Below are positions 40,622-48,203 of a DNA stretch of 52,029 bases, in pieces. The stretch covers positions 1-52,029 of the forward strand of contig PYIY01000100.1 in the NCBI GenBank assembly GCA_003635195.1. The letters are read 5' to 3'. The notes beneath the pieces are model-generated. The model was not told the origin of the DNA, ran no database searches, and worked only from the letters and a program-made list of their open reading frames with translations. Positions within the stretch are counted from its first letter, which is position 1. The number at the start of each line of letters is the position of its first letter. Source of the stretch: Candidatus Poribacteria bacterium. GTDB taxonomy: Bacteria; Poribacteria; WGA-4E; WGA-3G. The position numbers and the translations under genes are program-made.

Positions 40622-42274
40622 ATGGCAAAAGCAAAATTAGAAATAGATGGTATGTCTTGCCAATACTGCGTTAAAACCGTGACGGATGCCTTGACAACAC
40701 TTGAAGGGGTGCAGCGCGTAAAGGTGAACCTACGTAAAGGTGAGGCGATTATCCACTATGACGCATCCTACATTACCGATGCCAATCTCGTGGAGGCAAT
40801 AACAGAAGTCGGTTTTGAAGCGGTAACAAAAACCAAATCTTTACCCTTAAGATTAATAGGCGGCATCCTAACTACACTTCTCAGCATAACCGGTTGTTCC
40901 GATATGCCTTATACAGGTTCAATGCTGACAGCTGAAGACGTTGATCGGTATGTTACGATAGGTGAAGATTCTGCCTGCCTCCTGAGTGGACACGAGTCAA
41001 TTTGTATAACACTTATACCGGAAACGGAAGACGACAGTAGACCTGTCATCCACATCCATCCAAGGAAACTCATTTATGTGTTCTATTATGAAGGCGTGCA
41101 AATTATGCGTGCAGAAAGGGTAATGGACACCACCGAAATTATGGGGCAAGTGAGAGGTCCGGGAGAAGATGATCAGCCACCAAGTGGGGACGGTGGTGTT
41201 CGCGATGACAGTTCTGATGACGACGGAGATGGTACTATCAATGGCAACGGGGACACACAGCAACCCGGTGATGGCAGCACCCAGAAACCCGATGGGGGCA
41301 CGCAACAACCCGGTGATGGCAGCACGCCACGCTCCGATGGTGGTAACGGCGGCACACAGCAGCCACCACCTCTACCTCCTTCAAATGGTGGCAATCAAAA
41401 CGGCGGTGGAAACAACGGACAAGGGAATAATGGCGGCAGTGGCACACAGCAACCCGGTGATGGCAGCACCCAGAAACCCGATGGGGGCACGCAACAACCC
41501 GGTGACGGCAGCACGCCACGCTCCAATAGCGGTAACGGCGGCACACAGCAGCCACCACTTCCTCCAGACGGTGGCAATCAAAACGGCGGACAAAACGGTG
41601 AGCAGAATGGCGGCACCGGGCAGAACGGTGAAAACCAAAATGGTGGGCAAAACGGCGGAAACAACCAAAATGGCAACCAGAATGGCAACCAGAACGGCGG
41701 AAACAACCAAAACAGCGACCAGAATGGTGGAAACAATCAGAACGGCGACCAGAATGGTGGAAACGGGAACAACAATGGCAACGCAAACAACAACGGTGAT
41801 GGGAATGGTGATGGGAATGGCAACAATGGCAATAATGTTGGCGGCGACTCCAGCATACAATCACACTACTACTATACTGATAAGGAAGAACCAGCAGGAA
41901 CTGGATGGTTAATATGGATATACTATCCTGTAGGCTACGACATTCCACCTGGGTTCGGAGAAACCGGAGCACCCGAGGGGTTCACAATGACCGTAGATAA
42001 TGACCCTGATGCAACAATATCAGACGGTGCACAAACTGCTGGACCTTGCTATGACTTCAATGACGACGGGGAATTCGATACCCCGTGCCACAACCGCGGA
42101 CTCCCGACCGAGTCGGCGTACTCCTCCCAGCGTCATATTAGCACAGGGAAAACGGTAATAACGGTTACCGTGACGTGGCATTCACCCTATTCCCATCTTA
42201 CTAGAACGTACACCCTCAATGCAGCCGTTAATATCGCAAACGAAAGCTTGTTTCATACCGCCCAAAGAGATTAA
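40622..42274 (+). CDS. HMA domain fused to an internal lipoprotein signal, copy 2 with long repeat linker
   Basis: 550 residues, AAGGAG before the ATG. Same layout as copy 1: HMA domain with C13-x-x-C16, hydrophobic stretch (77-91) and lipobox I-T-G-C92, then 'V-I-H-I-H-P-R-K-L-I-Y-V-F-Y-Y'. Where copy 1 runs straight on, this protein has ~225 residues of low-complexity Gly/Asn/Gln/Asp/Pro/Ser/Thr linker (about 185-410), with units T-Q-Q-P-G-D-G-S and N-Q-N-G-G. A final domain (about 415-550) starts 'W-L-I-W-I-Y-Y-P', matching the C-terminal domain of copy 1. The linker looks like an extracellular spacer reaching out from the anchored lipoprotein. Function unknown. Confidence 0.75.
   Translation: MAKAKLEIDGMSCQYCVKTVTDALTTLEGVQRVKVNLRKGEAIIHYDASYITDANLVEAITEVGFEAVTKTKSLPLRLIGGILTTLLSITGCSDMPYTGSMLTAEDVDRYVTIGEDSACLLSGHESICITLIPETEDDSRPVIHIHPRKLIYVFYYEGVQIMRAERVMDTTEIMGQVRGPGEDDQPPSGDGGVRDDSSDDDGDGTINGNGDTQQPGDGSTQKPDGGTQQPGDGSTPRSDGGNGGTQQPPPLPPSNGGNQNGGGNNGQGNNGGSGTQQPGDGSTQKPDGGTQQPGDGSTPRSNSGNGGTQQPPLPPDGGNQNGGQNGEQNGGTGQNGENQNGGQNGGNNQNGNQNGNQNGGNNQNSDQNGGNNQNGDQNGGNGNNNGNANNNGDGNGDGNGNNGNNVGGDSSIQSHYYYTDKEEPAGTGWLIWIYYPVGYDIPPGFGETGAPEGFTMTVDNDPDATISDGAQTAGPCYDFNDDGEFDTPCHNRGLPTESAYSSQRHISTGKTVITVTVTWHSPYSHLTRTYTLNAAVNIANESLFHTAQRD
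41254..41558. repeat. Two 116-base direct repeats within the linker-coding region
   Basis: Bases 41254-41369 and 41443-41558 are nearly identical, at a period of 189 bases, coding T-Q-Q-P-G-D-G-S-T units. Downstream (about 41590-41830) are shorter AAYGGCGG-type codon repeats. These are likely sites of slippage or unequal recombination that change linker length. Confidence 0.85.
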
Positions 42275-42319
42275 CATCCAGTGTAAAAACCGAGAAGAAA
42301 ATTCAGAGTTATATTTTTC

Positions 42320-42440
42320 AGGACTTACGCATTCCGTCTTAAAGTTCCGCTGATAACGGGGATTTAGGAGGTTTAAGATACGAAAATTACCGCTTTTTTG
42401 AAACTAAATGTCGGATATTTGTTTAATTTGCGTAAGTCCT
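42320..42440. mobile_element. MITE-like element with 12-bp terminal inverted repeats
   Basis: AGGACTTACGCA (42320-42331) and TGCGTAAGTCCT (42429-42440) are perfect inverted repeats, 121 bases end to end. The interior holds TTCCGCTGATAACGGGGA and TTTAGGAGG, closely similar to the hairpin unit at 24443. It ends about 20 bases before obgE and may carry that gene's leader. No obvious target duplication is visible. Confidence 0.65.
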
Positions 42441-42460
42441 ACTTCTAAAATGTGGTGCCT

Positions 42461-43750
42461 ATGGACACAGCAAGAATCCAGGTCAAAGCAGGCAACGGCG
42501 GGAACGGATGTATCAGTTTCCGCAGAGAGAAATTCGTCCCTCGCGGCGGTCCCGATGGCGGAGATGGCGGCAAGGGCGGGAATGTTACGCTCATTGCAAC
42601 CCTGGGAATGAGCACATTAATCGACCTGCATCATAACCCACGCCAAGTTGCGGACAACGGTGGACACGGCACTGGCAAACAACGCGACGGCGCTGATGGC
42701 GCAGACCGTATCATTAAAGTACCCGCCGGAACTATCGTTAGAGACCATGATACAATGGAAATGCTTGCAGATCTGACGGAACCCGATCAGACCGTTGTTG
42801 TCGCACGGGGCGGCATCGGTGGCAAGGGGAATATCCGCTTTAAAAGCAGCACCTTTCAAGCACCGCGCGTCGCAGAGAAAGGCGAACCTGGCGAAGCACG
42901 CGAAATCAGCCTCGAAATCAAACTTATCGCCGATGTCGGGTTAGTCGGTTACCCCAATGCTGGTAAATCGACACTGCTGGCGCGGACCTCTGCCGCGACA
43001 CCGAAAATTGCCGCCTATCCGTTCACAACGCTCCGTCCGAATCTCGGCGTTGTCCGTATCAATCGTGAGCAGAATTTCGTCCTCGCAGACATCCCTGGAC
43101 TCATAGAAGGCGCGCACAAGGGTGCAGGTTTAGGACACCAATTCCTGCGGCACATCGAGCGCACTAAAATGCTTATTCATGTCATTGATCTCAGTGCTAC
43201 AGACGGACGGGACCCAATTAAAGATTACGAACAATTGAACCTTGAATTGGGTCATTATAACGAACTGCTAACGAAACTGCCACAGATTATCGCCGTAAAT
43301 AAGATGGATATGCCTGAAGCAAAGGCAAATCTGACACACGTACAGGAATACTTCGGTAACCGGAAAATCTTCCCTATTTCTGCAATTACCGGCGACGGCG
43401 TGAACCCACTCATGCAGCAAACCTACCGCTCTTTGCAACACTTGGAAGCACGCGCTCGAAAAGAAGCAGAGACGACGATTACTTTGGAACAAGAACTACC
43501 CCCGGAGCCCTCAGCACGGTTTGAACTCACCGAAACCGAAGAAGGGTTCGTTGTCACCGGGGTAGAACCGCGCCGTGCCGTTCTTATGACGGATATGGAA
43601 AATGAACAGGCATTGATTCTGTTATATCGGAAACTGAAAAACATGGGCGTGATAAACGCACTCGCCCGTGCAGGCGCGGTGGAAGGAGACACAGTCCAGA
43701 TTGATGAATTCGAGTTCACCTATAGCCCAAAAGCAATGCAATCCAACTGA
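42461..43750 (+). CDS. obgE: Obg family GTPase
   Basis: 429 residues from the ATG (a GTG 9 bases upstream is possible; no ribosome site decides). Three Obg domains: a Gly-rich N-terminal Obg fold ('K-A-G-N-G-G-N-G-C-I-S-F-R-R-E-K', 'P-D-G-G-D-G-G-K-G-G'), the GTPase with G1 G-Y-P-N-A-G-K-S, G3 D-I-P-G-L-I-E-G-A, G4 N-K-M-D and G5 S-A-I-T-G-D-G, and a C-terminal OCT-like domain. Obg acts in 50S ribosome assembly and stress control. proB starts 22 bases after its stop; obg-proB-proA is a common bacterial order. A MITE-like element immediately precedes the gene. Confidence 0.95.
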   Translation: MDTARIQVKAGNGGNGCISFRREKFVPRGGPDGGDGGKGGNVTLIATLGMSTLIDLHHNPRQVADNGGHGTGKQRDGADGADRIIKVPAGTIVRDHDTMEMLADLTEPDQTVVVARGGIGGKGNIRFKSSTFQAPRVAEKGEPGEAREISLEIKLIADVGLVGYPNAGKSTLLARTSAATPKIAAYPFTTLRPNLGVVRINREQNFVLADIPGLIEGAHKGAGLGHQFLRHIERTKMLIHVIDLSATDGRDPIKDYEQLNLELGHYNELLTKLPQIIAVNKMDMPEAKANLTHVQEYFGNRKIFPISAITGDGVNPLMQQTYRSLQHLEARARKEAETTITLEQELPPEPSARFELTETEEGFVVTGVEPRRAVLMTDMENEQALILLYRKLKNMGVINALARAGAVEGDTVQIDEFEFTYSPKAMQSN

Positions 43751-43772
43751 ACAACGCACCTGTTTGAGGGAC

Positions 43773-44867
43773 GTGCAACGCATCGTTGTGAAGGTCGGCA
43801 GCAGCACCATTTCAGAAGGGGCACACCTCAACGAAGCTGCCCTCGATGGGTTAGTCCACGATTTAGCCCTTGTGAAACAGGACGGTGTAGAGGTCATCCT
43901 TGTGACATCAGGCGCAATTGCTGCCGGGTGGCCCCAACTCGGTCTGAAGCAGCGTCCGAATACGCTACCCCATCTACAAGCTGCTGCCGCTGTGGGGCAG
44001 ATACGATTGATGGCAGCTTACAAGGATCGGTTTTCAAACTACGGACAACGCGCCGCGTCTATGCTGCTCACACGCGACGATTTCTCGAATCGGGAACGCT
44101 ACACCCGCATGAACGACACGATGCGTGCCCTCCTTCATTTCGGCGTGATCCCTATCATCAACGAAAACGACACCGTCGCAGTTGACGAAATCAGGGTCGG
44201 CGATAACGATACACTCTCTGCTTATGTAACAAACCTCGCCCAAGCACAACTCCTCATTATCCTCTCCGATCAGGCAGGGTTCTACACCGCAGACCCAAGG
44301 CACAACCCTAACTCGACATTGATTCACACTGTTACCACGATTTCAGATGAAATCTGGCAAGCCGCTGGGACAGCTGGCACAACGAGTGGGACTGGTGGGA
44401 TGGTAACAAAGTTGCGAGCCGCGGAAATCGTCACTAACTCAGGAGAGATGATGGTCATGGCACAAGGCCAAGAACCGCTTATCGTTACAAGGATCTTGAA
44501 GGGCGAATTACTCGGAACCCTGTTCCTTCCGCAATCCCGTATCTCTGGACGCAAACGATGGATCGCCTATTCCCGCCCACCGAAAGGCAGACTTATTGTA
44601 GATAGCGGCGCGCGCGACGCACTTGTGCAAGGCGGTAAAAGCCTACTCCCCGCCGGTATCCGACGCGTGGAAGGCAATTTCGATTACAGCGATACAGTTT
44701 CATGCCTCACAGAAAACGGCGTAGAGTTCGCACGCGGTTTGGTGAACTACAACGCCGTAGACACCGCCAAACTCGCTGGCAAACATACCAAAGACATTGA
44801 AAACATCCTCGGCTACCGCGATTACGACGAAATCATACATCGCGATAATCTGGTATTACTTGATTGA
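43773..44867 (+). CDS. proB: Glutamate 5-kinase
   Basis: 364 residues from GTG at 43773, which gives the usual N-terminus 'R-I-V-V-K-V-G-S-S' and has GAGGGA just upstream; TTG at 43764 is the alternative. The amino-acid kinase domain (about 1-255) includes 'V-T-S-G-A-I-A-A-G', 'N-E-N-D-T-V-A-V' and 'G-T-G-G-M-V-T-K-L-R-A-A'; a C-terminal PUA domain (about 275-360) follows. It phosphorylates glutamate in the first step of proline synthesis and is normally feedback-inhibited by proline. proA is not adjacent: two unrelated genes lie between. Confidence 0.93.
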   Translation: MQRIVVKVGSSTISEGAHLNEAALDGLVHDLALVKQDGVEVILVTSGAIAAGWPQLGLKQRPNTLPHLQAAAAVGQIRLMAAYKDRFSNYGQRAASMLLTRDDFSNRERYTRMNDTMRALLHFGVIPIINENDTVAVDEIRVGDNDTLSAYVTNLAQAQLLIILSDQAGFYTADPRHNPNSTLIHTVTTISDEIWQAAGTAGTTSGTGGMVTKLRAAEIVTNSGEMMVMAQGQEPLIVTRILKGELLGTLFLPQSRISGRKRWIAYSRPPKGRLIVDSGARDALVQGGKSLLPAGIRRVEGNFDYSDTVSCLTENGVEFARGLVNYNAVDTAKLAGKHTKDIENILGYRDYDEIIHRDNLVLLD

Positions 44868-45007
44868 CAGGCTTCAGCTGCCAAGCATTGGAAACTGGAG
44901 GGTATCGCCGAAATAATGGTATTCGGTTGCGTTTTTCCAGATTTATACTAAAGTTTGGACAATTTTAAGATGTCCAAAGATTTTCCATCAAACATCATCT
45001 TTCGTAG

Positions 45008-45026
45008 CATAGACTGTTAGTCTGTG
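45008..45026. repeat. Small hairpin, CATAGACT-GTT-AGTCTGTG
   Basis: An 8-bp stem with one G-T pair, just after the stop of the minus-strand coiled-coil gene. No T-run follows, so it may be a short repeat or a transcript-end stabiliser. Confidence 0.4.
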
Positions 45027-45033
45027 CCACGAC

Positions 45034-45219
45034 TCAACTGGAATCAGCCGTTTGTTGGGCTTTATCGATGAGCAGCGATTCTATGTTAGCAAGCCTTGCG
45101 TTTATTTCATCAAGCGTTGGGGTTGAATCTTTTATTTTTTCGCCCAAAATTTCCCTAATATCTCTCAGCTCATCAAGAATCATCTGCTCCATGCTCGTTA
45201 GTGTTTTGATATCTACCAT
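45034..45219 (-). CDS. Small coiled-coil protein
   Basis: 61 residues from ATG at 45219, decided by GGAGGT five bases upstream; a longer frame from 45288 covers the likely -35 box. The sequence is almost all predicted helix with a heptad pattern ('M-E-Q-M-I-L-D-E-L-R-D-I-R-E-I-L-G-E-K-I' and 'L-D-E-I-N-A-R-L-A-N-I-E-S-L-L-I-D'), broken by D-S-T-P-T. No named family. It is divergent from the nucleotidyltransferase-HEPN gene and close to it, so a regulatory or antitoxin-like link is possible but unproven. Confidence 0.6.
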   Translation of the reverse strand: MVDIKTLTSMEQMILDELRDIREILGEKIKDSTPTLDEINARLANIESLLIDKAQQTADSS

Positions 45220-45257
45220 CCGTACCTCCGCGGCATTGACCAATAGCATTATCTTGT

Positions 45258-45288
45258 ATTTTACCATACTCGACCAAAAAAATGTCAA
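45258..45288 (-). promoter_or_regulatory. Promoter for the coiled-coil gene, TTGACA-19-TAAAAT
   Basis: On the minus strand TTGACA (45288-45283) and TAAAAT (45263-45258) with a 19-base spacer, ~40 bases before the coiled-coil ATG. Good hexamers, but the spacer is long. Confidence 0.5.
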
Positions 45289-45299
45289 AAAATTCGCCC

Positions 45300-45328
45300 T
45301 TGAAATTTTCCAAATGACATGTTATAAT
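45300..45328 (+). promoter_or_regulatory. Promoter TTGAAA-17-TATAAT
   Basis: TTGAAA (45300-45305), 17 bases, TATAAT (45323-45328). It drives the nucleotidyltransferase-HEPN gene and starts 12 bases from the divergent promoter for the coiled-coil gene, so the two compete for space. Confidence 0.75.
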
Positions 45329-45420
45329 ACCCTTGCTATTTTCATAATATAATTTACTGAGCAATATTAGGAAACAAATTTCAATTTTTGAGGAAAGGTG
45401 GAAAACAGGAAGGAAAACGC

Positions 45421-46185
45421 ATGGTTAGCCGAGAAGCTATTCAAGCCGTTGTTGACGATATCGTACGCGAGTTCACACCGCTACAAGTAATTCTCTTCGG
45501 CTCCTATGCCTACGGTACACCGACAGAGGACTCGGATGTAGACCTGCTCGTCGTAATGGATATTCCAAAATCGGAGTTTCGCAATAAAGCTATAGAGATT
45601 CGGCAACGTATTCCGTACCAGTTCGGTATGGATCTCTTAGTCCGTTCCCCCGAAGAGATTGCCTACCGTGTTGCCTACAACGATTGGTTTCTCCGCGAGA
45701 TTACTGAAAAAGGAGAACTCCTTCACGGATATGACACACATTGCACGATAGAAAATACACAAGACACACCCGACACCTGCAAAAAGGAGAAGGTCCTGAT
45801 GAACCCGCTAACGCTGGAGTGGGTGGAGAAGGCTGAAGAAGATTATAATTTAGCACAGTTGGCGCAACAATCGTCTCGTCCATTTCACAATTCTATCTGT
45901 TTCCATGCGCAACAGTGCATCGAAAAATATCTAAAAGCGTGGCTTCAAGAGGCGAGCATTCCGGTACCAAGGACACACAATCTTGAGGAATTACTGATGT
46001 TGATTGTGCCGAGGCTGCCTGCTTGGGCGCAGTGGTATCCTGATTTTAAGATAATCACTGCGTATGCAGTGGATTCTCGCTACCCCGGTGATCCAGCGAC
46101 TGCTGAGAACACAGAACATGCTATGCGCGTATGCGATGTGGTGCGTCAAGCCATCCGTTCCGCATTGAAATTTCCAATTACCTGA
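45421..46185 (+). CDS. Nucleotidyltransferase (MNT)-HEPN fusion protein
   Basis: 254 residues from the ATG behind AAGGA. Residues ~1-100 are a minimal nucleotidyltransferase: 'L-F-G-S-Y-A-Y-G' (G27-S28) followed by D39-x-D41 in 'D-S-D-V-D-L-L-V', the metal-binding Asp pair. Residues ~118-250 are a HEPN domain with 'F-H-N-S-I-C-F-H-A-Q-Q-C-I-E-K-Y-L-K-A-W-L' and 'P-R-T-H-N-L-E-E-L'. In separate-gene HEPN-MNT toxin-antitoxin pairs, MNT AMPylates the HEPN RNase; here both are one chain. The Rx4-6H RNase motif is not clearly present, so RNase activity is uncertain. It has its own promoter and lies between proB and proA. Confidence 0.85.
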   Translation: MVSREAIQAVVDDIVREFTPLQVILFGSYAYGTPTEDSDVDLLVVMDIPKSEFRNKAIEIRQRIPYQFGMDLLVRSPEEIAYRVAYNDWFLREITEKGELLHGYDTHCTIENTQDTPDTCKKEKVLMNPLTLEWVEKAEEDYNLAQLAQQSSRPFHNSICFHAQQCIEKYLKAWLQEASIPVPRTHNLEELLMLIVPRLPAWAQWYPDFKIITAYAVDSRYPGDPATAENTEHAMRVCDVVRQAIRSALKFPIT

Positions 46186-46247
46186 GTCAGTTACATCAAA
46201 CTTGACAATTTCTATGAATCATTGATCACGTTCACCAAAGGAACACT

Positions 46248-47510
46248 ATGAACCAAAACATCCAAGAATTAATCCAATCACAAGCGAAAAAAGCGAAATC
46301 GGCGATGCGGGTTTTATCACGTAGTTCCGCCGATGTCCGAAATCACGCCCTTTTAGCAATGGCAGAGAGCCTGCTAAATTCCAAAGATAAAATTCAGGCG
46401 GCAAATCGCATCGACCTCGACAACGGCGAAAAAACCGGAGTCCCCGCGCCGCTTATGCAACGCCTTTTGATAGACGACAAAAAAATCGAACGGATGGTGG
46501 ACAACCTCCGCCAAGTCGCCGCACTCCCCGATCCAATCGGTTCTGTCATCAGTATGGGAGAACGTCCAAACGGTCTCAAGATCGGCACAGTCCGCGTGCC
46601 TATCGGAGTCGTCGCCGTGGTCTATGAGTCGCGCCCCGACGTGACCGTTGAAGTGTCGGCACTCTGTATCAAATCTGGGAACGGGGTTATTCTTCGAGGC
46701 GGTTCCGAGGCAATCCACTCCAACGCAACACTTGCCCGCATCCTCAGTGATACTGCCGCCGCAGAGGGTGTACCAGACGCTATCCAATTCGTTGATACCA
46801 CTGACCGACAAGCCGTCTACGAACTCATCCGCCTGCCAGACTACGTTGACCTCGTCATTCCGCGCGGCAGTAACGAATTCGTCCAGTTTTTGATGAAAGA
46901 ATCCGATGTCCCGGTACTCGGACACGCCGACGGTATCTGCCATATCTATGTTGACGCAGCCGCCGACCTTGAAATGGCAAACAAAATTTGTATGAATGCC
47001 AAGGTTGGCTACAAAGTCGCTGTCTGTAATGCATTGGAAACGCTGCTTGTCCACGCCGATACCGCCGAGAAATTCCTTCCTTCTTTCTGCACAACACTAC
47101 AAGATGCCGATGTTGAAATCCGCGGATGCGAACGGACGCAGCAGCTCCACTCCGCCGCCAAACCTGCGACTGAAGAAGATTGGCGCACAGAATACCTTGA
47201 TTACATACTTTCCATCCGCGTGGTAGACGATATAGACACGGCAATTGACCACATAGAAACCTACGGTTCGCACCATTCCGATGCGATTATCACCGAAAGT
47301 TACAGCACAGCACAACGCTTCCTCAAAGAGGTGGATTCCGCAGCGGTCTATGTCAACGCCAGCACCGTCTTTACCGACGGCTACGAATTCGGCTTAGGTG
47401 CCGAAGTCGGCATCAGCACACAGAAACTCCACTCCCGCGGTCCCATGGGACTTGAAGGGTTAACGACTTACAAGTACATCGTTTACGGAGACGGTCAAGT
47501 GCGTGAATAG
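46248..47510 (+). CDS. proA: Gamma-glutamyl phosphate reductase
   Basis: 420 residues, standard length. Aldehyde-dehydrogenase-like fold with 'V-P-I-G-V-V-A-V-V-Y-E-S-R-P-D-V-T-V' and catalytic Cys C260 in 'V-C-N-A-L-E-T-L-L-V-H'; 'G-L-G-A-E-V-G-I-S-T-Q-K-L-H-S-R-G-P-M-G-L-E-G-L' closes the family signature. It reduces gamma-glutamyl phosphate with NADPH, the second step of proline synthesis, after ProB. AAAGGAA precedes the ATG. The nucleotidyltransferase-HEPN gene is 62 bases upstream on the same strand, so proA may be read from that gene's promoter. Confidence 0.95.
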   Translation: MNQNIQELIQSQAKKAKSAMRVLSRSSADVRNHALLAMAESLLNSKDKIQAANRIDLDNGEKTGVPAPLMQRLLIDDKKIERMVDNLRQVAALPDPIGSVISMGERPNGLKIGTVRVPIGVVAVVYESRPDVTVEVSALCIKSGNGVILRGGSEAIHSNATLARILSDTAAAEGVPDAIQFVDTTDRQAVYELIRLPDYVDLVIPRGSNEFVQFLMKESDVPVLGHADGICHIYVDAAADLEMANKICMNAKVGYKVAVCNALETLLVHADTAEKFLPSFCTTLQDADVEIRGCERTQQLHSAAKPATEEDWRTEYLDYILSIRVVDDIDTAIDHIETYGSHHSDAIITESYSTAQRFLKEVDSAAVYVNASTVFTDGYEFGLGAEVGISTQKLHSRGPMGLEGLTTYKYIVYGDGQVRE

Positions 47511-47556
47511 GAGCGTACTACGCTCTCCTAACGCAGTTCATTACCGAAGAAAAATC

Positions 47557-48174
47557 ATGGCAACCTCTGCAGTACAAACACGCCTTACACCAGAAGAATA
47601 TATCGCTTTTGAACGCAAAGCACCTCCAGACTCAGAGATAAGCAGGTATGAGTACGTAAACGGTGAATTGATAGCGATGTCAGGCGCGAGTCGAGAGCAT
47701 AATCTGATTAGTAATAATATATCCGGCGAGCTCCGCAGTCTATTAAAAGGCAGCGGATGTGAAACCTATGCAAGCGATATGCGGGTGAGTGCTCCGGTCA
47801 CTTCGTCTTACTTCTACCCGGATGTCGTTGTCGTTTGTGAAGAACCCCGTTTTGAAGATGATGTTTTTGATATACTCCTAAACCCCATTATCCTCGTAGA
47901 AGTCCTCTCTGCTTCAACTGAGGCTTACGATCGCGGTGAAAAATTCAGTCATTACCGACACCTCGCGTCGTTGCAGGAATACGTCCTCGTTTCCCAAGAC
48001 AAGGTACTTGTTGAACGTTACCGCCGTCCGAAAAAACATGAGACCGTACCCGTTACAGCGCAAGACTGGATTTTCACCGCTTTCCAAGCACTTGAGGATA
48101 TTTTACCCCTCACCTCCATCCAACGCGAACTGCCCTTGCAGGAAATCTACGAACGCGTCACATTTCCTGATTAG
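47557..48174 (+). CDS. Uma2 family (DUF820) restriction-endonuclease-fold protein
   Basis: 205 residues from the internal ATG where the family begins ('L-T-P-E-E-Y-I-A-F-E-R-K', then 'Y-E-Y-V-N-G-E-L'). The PD-(D/E)xK-like core is 'Y-P-D-V-V-V-V' and 'P-I-I-L-V-E-V-L-S-A-S-T', as in Uma2 proteins, with 'F-S-H-Y-R' after it. These proteins are abundant in cyanobacteria and similar genomes and their biological role is still unsettled; nuclease activity is expected but unproven. It follows proA by 46 bases and precedes the type III Mod gene by 29, so it opens the second defence-like block. Confidence 0.85.
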   Translation: MATSAVQTRLTPEEYIAFERKAPPDSEISRYEYVNGELIAMSGASREHNLISNNISGELRSLLKGSGCETYASDMRVSAPVTSSYFYPDVVVVCEEPRFEDDVFDILLNPIILVEVLSASTEAYDRGEKFSHYRHLASLQEYVLVSQDKVLVERYRRPKKHETVPVTAQDWIFTAFQALEDILPLTSIQRELPLQEIYERVTFPD

Positions 48175-48203
48175 AGCTGCCCTGTAGAGGTTATGTCCCT
48201 ATT

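Noticed and set aside
41590..41830. Possible CRISPR or minisatellite array
   Set aside because: The repeats are short, degenerate, in frame with a coding region and lack unique spacers of even size.
41238..41972. Long Cys/His-rich minus-strand frame and other long frames over the HMA-lipoprotein linker
   Set aside because: They are the complement or shifted frames of the Asn/Gly repeat region, with low-complexity composition and no ribosome site.
40622..42274. Reading the HMA-lipoproteins as mercury or copper chaperone genes (merP/copZ)
   Set aside because: Only the first ~70 residues fit; the internal lipobox and long exported-looking region do not belong to those chaperones.
42320..42440. 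Riboswitch or leader RNA for obgE
   Set aside because: The perfect 12-bp terminal inverted repeats and hairpin unit shared with another intergenic site fit a MITE-like insertion better.
46374..47054. 226-codon open frame on the minus strand
   Set aside because: It lies fully inside proA, which has complete family motifs; it is a shadow of biased codon use.
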